From Euryarchaeota archaeon UBA82 (GTDB lineage Archaea > Thermoplasmatota > Poseidoniia > Poseidoniales > Poseidoniaceae): a stretch of 8,767 bases of DNA. The notes beneath the pieces were generated by a model that did not search any database, was not told where the DNA came from, and saw nothing but the letters and a program-made list of their open reading frames with translations. The stretch lies in contig DAKQ01000033.1 of the NCBI GenBank assembly GCA_002496635.1, forward strand, positions 3,296 through 12,062, read 5' to 3'. This document shows positions 5,744 through 8,767 of the stretch, one piece after another (the first letter of the stretch is position 1; each line of letters opens with the position of its first letter). Both the position numbers and the translations under genes were made by a program.

Positions 5744-7336
5744 ATGAAGAACCTCTTTGACCCTCATCCGTTCATGGCGACTCCTACTGGCGACCCTGTA
5801 AGCGAACTTCGCTCACGCCGAGAGAGAGCACGATTGGGTGGTGGATTAAAGGCGCAGGAAGCCATTCGCGCCGGAGGAAGAGGTACTGCAAGAGACCGAA
5901 TTGGAATGCTTTTAGATCCAGATTCATTTATCGAAGTTGACACTTTTGTTACACATCGAACAACAGACCACAATATGTTCCTACACGAAACACTCGGAGA
6001 CGGCGTTGTGACTGGACATGGAACAATCGATGGAAGAAGAGTCCATTGCTTTGCTCAAGACTTCAGCGTTCATGGAGGCTCAATGGGTGAGATGCATGCA
6101 AAGAAGATTGCTAAACTCGTCGAAATGGCTGAACGAACAAAAACACCACTGGTTTGTGTTTGGGACGGGGGTGGTCAACGTGCTCACGATGGAATCGATG
6201 CACTTGCTGGAACCGGAGAACTTCTCGATAGGCTTGTCCAATGCAGTGGCAGAATTCCAGTGCTCAGCCTTGTTTTAGGACCTGTCGTAGGCGTTTCTGC
6301 TCTCGCTGCAAGTCTTTCAGATTTCACAATCCTTGGGGAAGAGCACGGGCAGTTGTTCCTATCCTCGCCTCTTGAGACACCTGAAGTTCAACAGGGTGAA
6401 GTCGATGCTGCTGGACTCGGTGGAGCGTCACTTCATGCATCTCGTTCTGGAATTGCCTGCCTTGTTGCTGATGATGAGGAGGATGCATGTTTCCTCGTTC
6501 AAGAGATTCTCTCCTATCTCCCAGACCACAACGACGCAGAACCTCCGCATGTCGCAACTGAAGATCCAATTACACGCTTGAATGAAGAATTAGAAACGCT
6601 TGTCCCAGACAATCCAAATCGTCCTTATGATATGGTTAAGGTTGTTGAAGAAGTTGTCGATGATGGGGAATTTCTCGAACTTTTCACAAACTATGCTGAA
6701 AATATTATCATTGGATTTGCAAGACTAAACGGACGCACAATAGGCGTTGTTGGTAATCAACCAAACGTTCTTGCTGGCTGCTTGGATATTGATGCTTCAA
6801 TCAAGGCTGCTCGATTTATTCGACTCTGCGATGCATTCAACATCCCGCTTGTTACATTCGAAGATGTTCCCGGATTCCTCCCTGGAGTTGTACAAGAATG
6901 GGGGGGCATCATCCGCCATGGTGCAAAACTTCTCTTCGCTTATGCTGAAGCAACTGTTCCAAAACTTACCTTGGTCACTCGCAAAGCCTACGGTGGCGCT
7001 TACCTAGCAATGTCGTGCAAACATCTGCAAAGTGATTACAATGTTGCTTGGCCAACTGCTGAACTTGCCGTTATGGGAGCCGAGGGTGCAGTCAACATCA
7101 TTCATCGAAGGGAAATCAACGCTGTTGAACCTGAACAACAGGAAGAAGTCCGCCTTCGACTTGTTGATGAATACAAAGCCAAATTCGGAGACCCATATGT
7201 CGCAGCAAAAAATGGATGGCTTGATGATGTCATCGAACCCTCTGAAAGTAGATTGCGTCTATGCAGAGCATTGAATATTCTACGCTCAAAGCGTGAATGG
7301 AGCCCGCCTAAGAAACACGGTAACATTCCCCTATGA
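5744..7336 (+). CDS. Biotin-dependent acyl-CoA carboxylase, carboxyltransferase (beta) subunit, PccB/MmdA family
   Basis: This family moves carboxyl from carboxybiotin to acetyl- or propionyl-CoA, or works in reverse in decarboxylases. The 530 residues match PccB length and end in the family signature KKHGNIPL. The C-terminal, biotin-facing half is very well conserved: VGNQPNVLAGCLDI, CDAFNIPLVTFEDVPGFLPG, GGIIRHGAKLLFAYAEATVP, RKAYGGAYLAMSCKH, AWPTAELAVMGAEGAVNII. The N-terminal, acyl-CoA-facing half is recognisable (VVTGHGTIDG, AQDFSVHGGSMGEMHAKKI) but altered at signature loops. DGGGQRAHDG (141-150) stands where DSGGARIQEG is usual, and GPVVGVSALAAS (179-190) where GPCAGGAVYSPA is usual. 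Leu421 sits at the Asp/Ile substrate-selectivity position. Substrate is therefore not assigned. Biotin carboxylase and carrier subunits are not in the window. It lies 8 bases after gatD, probably in the same operon. Met11 (5774) is an alternative start. Its stop overlaps the convergent gene. Confidence 0.9.
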   Translation: MKNLFDPHPFMATPTGDPVSELRSRRERARLGGGLKAQEAIRAGGRGTARDRIGMLLDPDSFIEVDTFVTHRTTDHNMFLHETLGDGVVTGHGTIDGRRVHCFAQDFSVHGGSMGEMHAKKIAKLVEMAERTKTPLVCVWDGGGQRAHDGIDALAGTGELLDRLVQCSGRIPVLSLVLGPVVGVSALAASLSDFTILGEEHGQLFLSSPLETPEVQQGEVDAAGLGGASLHASRSGIACLVADDEEDACFLVQEILSYLPDHNDAEPPHVATEDPITRLNEELETLVPDNPNRPYDMVKVVEEVVDDGEFLELFTNYAENIIIGFARLNGRTIGVVGNQPNVLAGCLDIDASIKAARFIRLCDAFNIPLVTFEDVPGFLPGVVQEWGGIIRHGAKLLFAYAEATVPKLTLVTRKAYGGAYLAMSCKHLQSDYNVAWPTAELAVMGAEGAVNIIHRREINAVEPEQQEEVRLRLVDEYKAKFGDPYVAAKNGWLDDVIEPSESRLRLCRALNILRSKREWSPPKKHGNIPL

Positions 7337-8767
7337 TTCGTTTATTTTCCGCTCTGCTCGAGCCAGTAATCCACCTGATTGATCATCAGGTTCAGGCTTT
7401 TGAGGGGGCTTTCGAACCTGGAACAACATCCATCCAACGAGGGCAACAAGTGGAACAATGATCACAGCTGCAATCAGTGTTGAGCCTCCACTCGATGTAT
7501 CATCAGAATCTGCTGAAGGAATCTTCGGCTCAAGTGGAACAGTGTACTGAATACGCATTGAAACATCTGCAAATGCTGGATCTCTTGCGATGATGTCAAA
7601 CTGTAGAATTGTACCTTCAACTTGTTCTCCGGTGAATAGTTGAGTGCACCAAGATATGTATAGTGAAGCATCACAATTCATTGTTCCATTTTGAATTACT
7701 CCGTTAAGATTGACGATGACATCCATTGTAGAATCGGGATCTTTATCACTCCACATCCATTCCAATAGGAGTGTGTTCTCGGATGTTTTTGTTATCGAAC
7801 CATTTGATAGCGAAGGCCGATCTGGTTCGGGACTGATGGATAACGTAATTCTCTTTCCAAAAACAGTCTCTCCATCCGTGACATTTAGCCACCAACCATC
7901 ATCAATTCCATTGGCATCAAGCAATCCAGAAATGAGTAACTCTTGACCAGAGATGGCCATCTGAGATTTTGTTGAACCTTCAGATTCCAGTTGCCAAATG
8001 AGAGCATCTCCGTCAGGATCCACGGCAAAATCAAGAAGATTGAGAAGAAGTGTCTCCTCCTCAATTAGATCAATAATCCATGCAGATTCAGTTACATCAA
8101 ACGCATCATCCATCGGATTGACCCTGAAAGGCACATCGATGGAAAGAGGTGTATTGAAACCATCAGAGGCGGTTAATGTGAACACTTCAGCCCCATTTGC
8201 ATTGAGCAAAGGAGTGAATCGAATGGTATCATTTGATGGTTCAACCATCCAAGAAAGCAACTCTCCATCTCCTTGAGTCAATCCGTTAATCTCCATTGAC
8301 AAGGGAGCATCTTCTGGATCAGAAATATATTGAGAGACATCAAACCAAATCGATGAACTATCTTCATCGACCACTTGTTGTTCAACAATCGAAAGTTGAA
8401 TCAACGGATCATCGATAGGTAGAATACTACCATTCAGTGTGACGTTCAAGGCATCTAATATCTCGCCACCTGCTTTCAATTCTAAAGCAATTTTAGTGAT
8501 CCCTTCCCATTCTTCGTCAACGGCATGAACGAGAGTGATTCCCAATAAATCAGAGTCAATGACGACGTTGAAATGAGATTCATTATCAAGAAGTGTGGCG
8601 TTGATGATTTCAATCGGTTGACCGTCGGGGTCGATTGCAATCTCAGAAGAATCAAGATGAACATATCCCCGTTGTGGAACAAGAAGTTCGGGGAATGGAT
8701 TAATCAATTCGATTGGATCATTTGTTCTGTTAAAATCAAAGGTAATGAATCCTGAACCACCTTCAAC
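7331..8767 (-). CDS. Large surface protein with cadherin/Ig-like modules and C-terminal membrane anchor, N-terminus beyond the window
   Basis: The frame is open from the right edge to a TAG at 7331-7333 (478 residues). The TTG at 8707 is not a likely start, because coding continues upstream in frame (VEGGSGFITFDFNRTNDP). Repeated modules of about 90 residues are visible. One spans about 130-218 (VDEDSSSIWFDVSQYISDPE, RFTPLLNANGAEVFTLTASDG), typical of tandem-95/cadherin-like repeats. Another is at about 227-315 (DFAVDPDGDALIWQLESEG). A third at about 320-412 carries a cysteine pair (Cys365, Cys374). DPDG and DPED loops suggest calcium binding. A Ser/Asp-rich stalk, a single transmembrane helix (about 430-449) and a charged tail (QVRKPPQKPEPDDQSGG...ERKINES) follow, giving an outside-facing protein anchored by its C-terminus. 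Ligand and function are unknown; adhesion is an inference. Its stop codon region overlaps the carboxyltransferase gene by 6 bases. Confidence 0.88.
   Translation of the reverse strand, partial: VEGGSGFITFDFNRTNDPIELINPFPELLVPQRGYVHLDSSEIAIDPDGQPIEIINATLLDNESHFNVVIDSDLLGITLVHAVDEEWEGITKIALELKAGGEILDALNVTLNGSILPIDDPLIQLSIVEQQVVDEDSSSIWFDVSQYISDPEDAPLSMEINGLTQGDGELLSWMVEPSNDTIRFTPLLNANGAEVFTLTASDGFNTPLSIDVPFRVNPMDDAFDVTESAWIIDLIEEETLLLNLLDFAVDPDGDALIWQLESEGSTKSQMAISGQELLISGLLDANGIDDGWWLNVTDGETVFGKRITLSISPEPDRPSLSNGSITKTSENTLLLEWMWSDKDPDSTMDVIVNLNGVIQNGTMNCDASLYISWCTQLFTGEQVEGTILQFDIIARDPAFADVSMRIQYTVPLEPKIPSADSDDTSSGGSTLIAAVIIVPLVALVGWMLFQVRKPPQKPEPDDQSGGLLARAERKINES

Noticed and set aside
8573..8755. 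Plus-strand ORF near the right edge.
   Set aside because: It is opposite the continuous surface-protein frame, which stays open to the last base.
1..8767. Mobile elements, CRISPR arrays, inteins, or a defence/biosynthetic cluster.
   Set aside because: No transposase, terminal repeats, regular direct-repeat array or intein motifs are visible; rfcS is uninterrupted. The genes form ordinary housekeeping and envelope content.

Overview
The window looks like a euryarchaeal chromosome segment, most likely from a planktonic Marine Group II (Poseidoniales, Thermoplasmatota) organism. Three things support an archaeal source directly: a replication factor C small subunit, a GatD-type tRNA-dependent amidotransferase subunit, and an elongator tRNA-Met with an intron at 37/38 flanked by a textbook bulge-helix-bulge. 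The Marine Group II placement is an inference from gene style: moderate GC, large tandem-domain surface proteins with one C-terminal membrane anchor, and TATA-like elements rather than consistent Shine-Dalgarno sites. No database search was possible.

Layout from left to right. (1) Positions 1-1874, minus strand: the N-terminal 624 residues of a secreted or surface protein with a signal peptide, two DNRLRE-type (CBM96-like) modules and Fn3-like modules. It is open for the whole stretch and runs off the left edge, so an ORF search that requires a stop would miss it. (2) About 1875-2003: a divergent intergenic region with a strong GC hairpin, a TATA-like element and a hairpin-containing rfcS leader. 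(3) 2004-2960, plus: rfcS. (4) 2961-3185: short repeats and a candidate 58-residue small protein gene (3031-3207). (5) 3186-4115, minus: an unrecognised three-helix membrane protein with an extracellular domain rich in N-glycosylation sequons. (6) 4213-4342, plus: intron-containing tRNA-Met(CAU), then gatD (4383-5735) and an acyl-CoA carboxylase carboxyltransferase gene (5744-7336), tightly spaced and probably one transcription unit. (7) 7331-8767, minus: the C-terminal 478 residues of a second surface protein with cadherin/Ig-like modules, a transmembrane anchor and a short cytoplasmic tail. It runs off the right edge.

Functionally the window mixes housekeeping genes (clamp loading for replication, tRNA-Met, Gln-tRNA formation by transamidation) with a biotin-dependent acyl-CoA carboxylase subunit and three envelope proteins. 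The points most worth checking are the active-site changes in the carboxyltransferase, the compact tRNA-intron/gatD arrangement, the paired DNRLRE-Fn3 architecture, and the unannotated small ORF. I see no mobile element, CRISPR array or phage signature, and no clearly undescribed multi-gene system.
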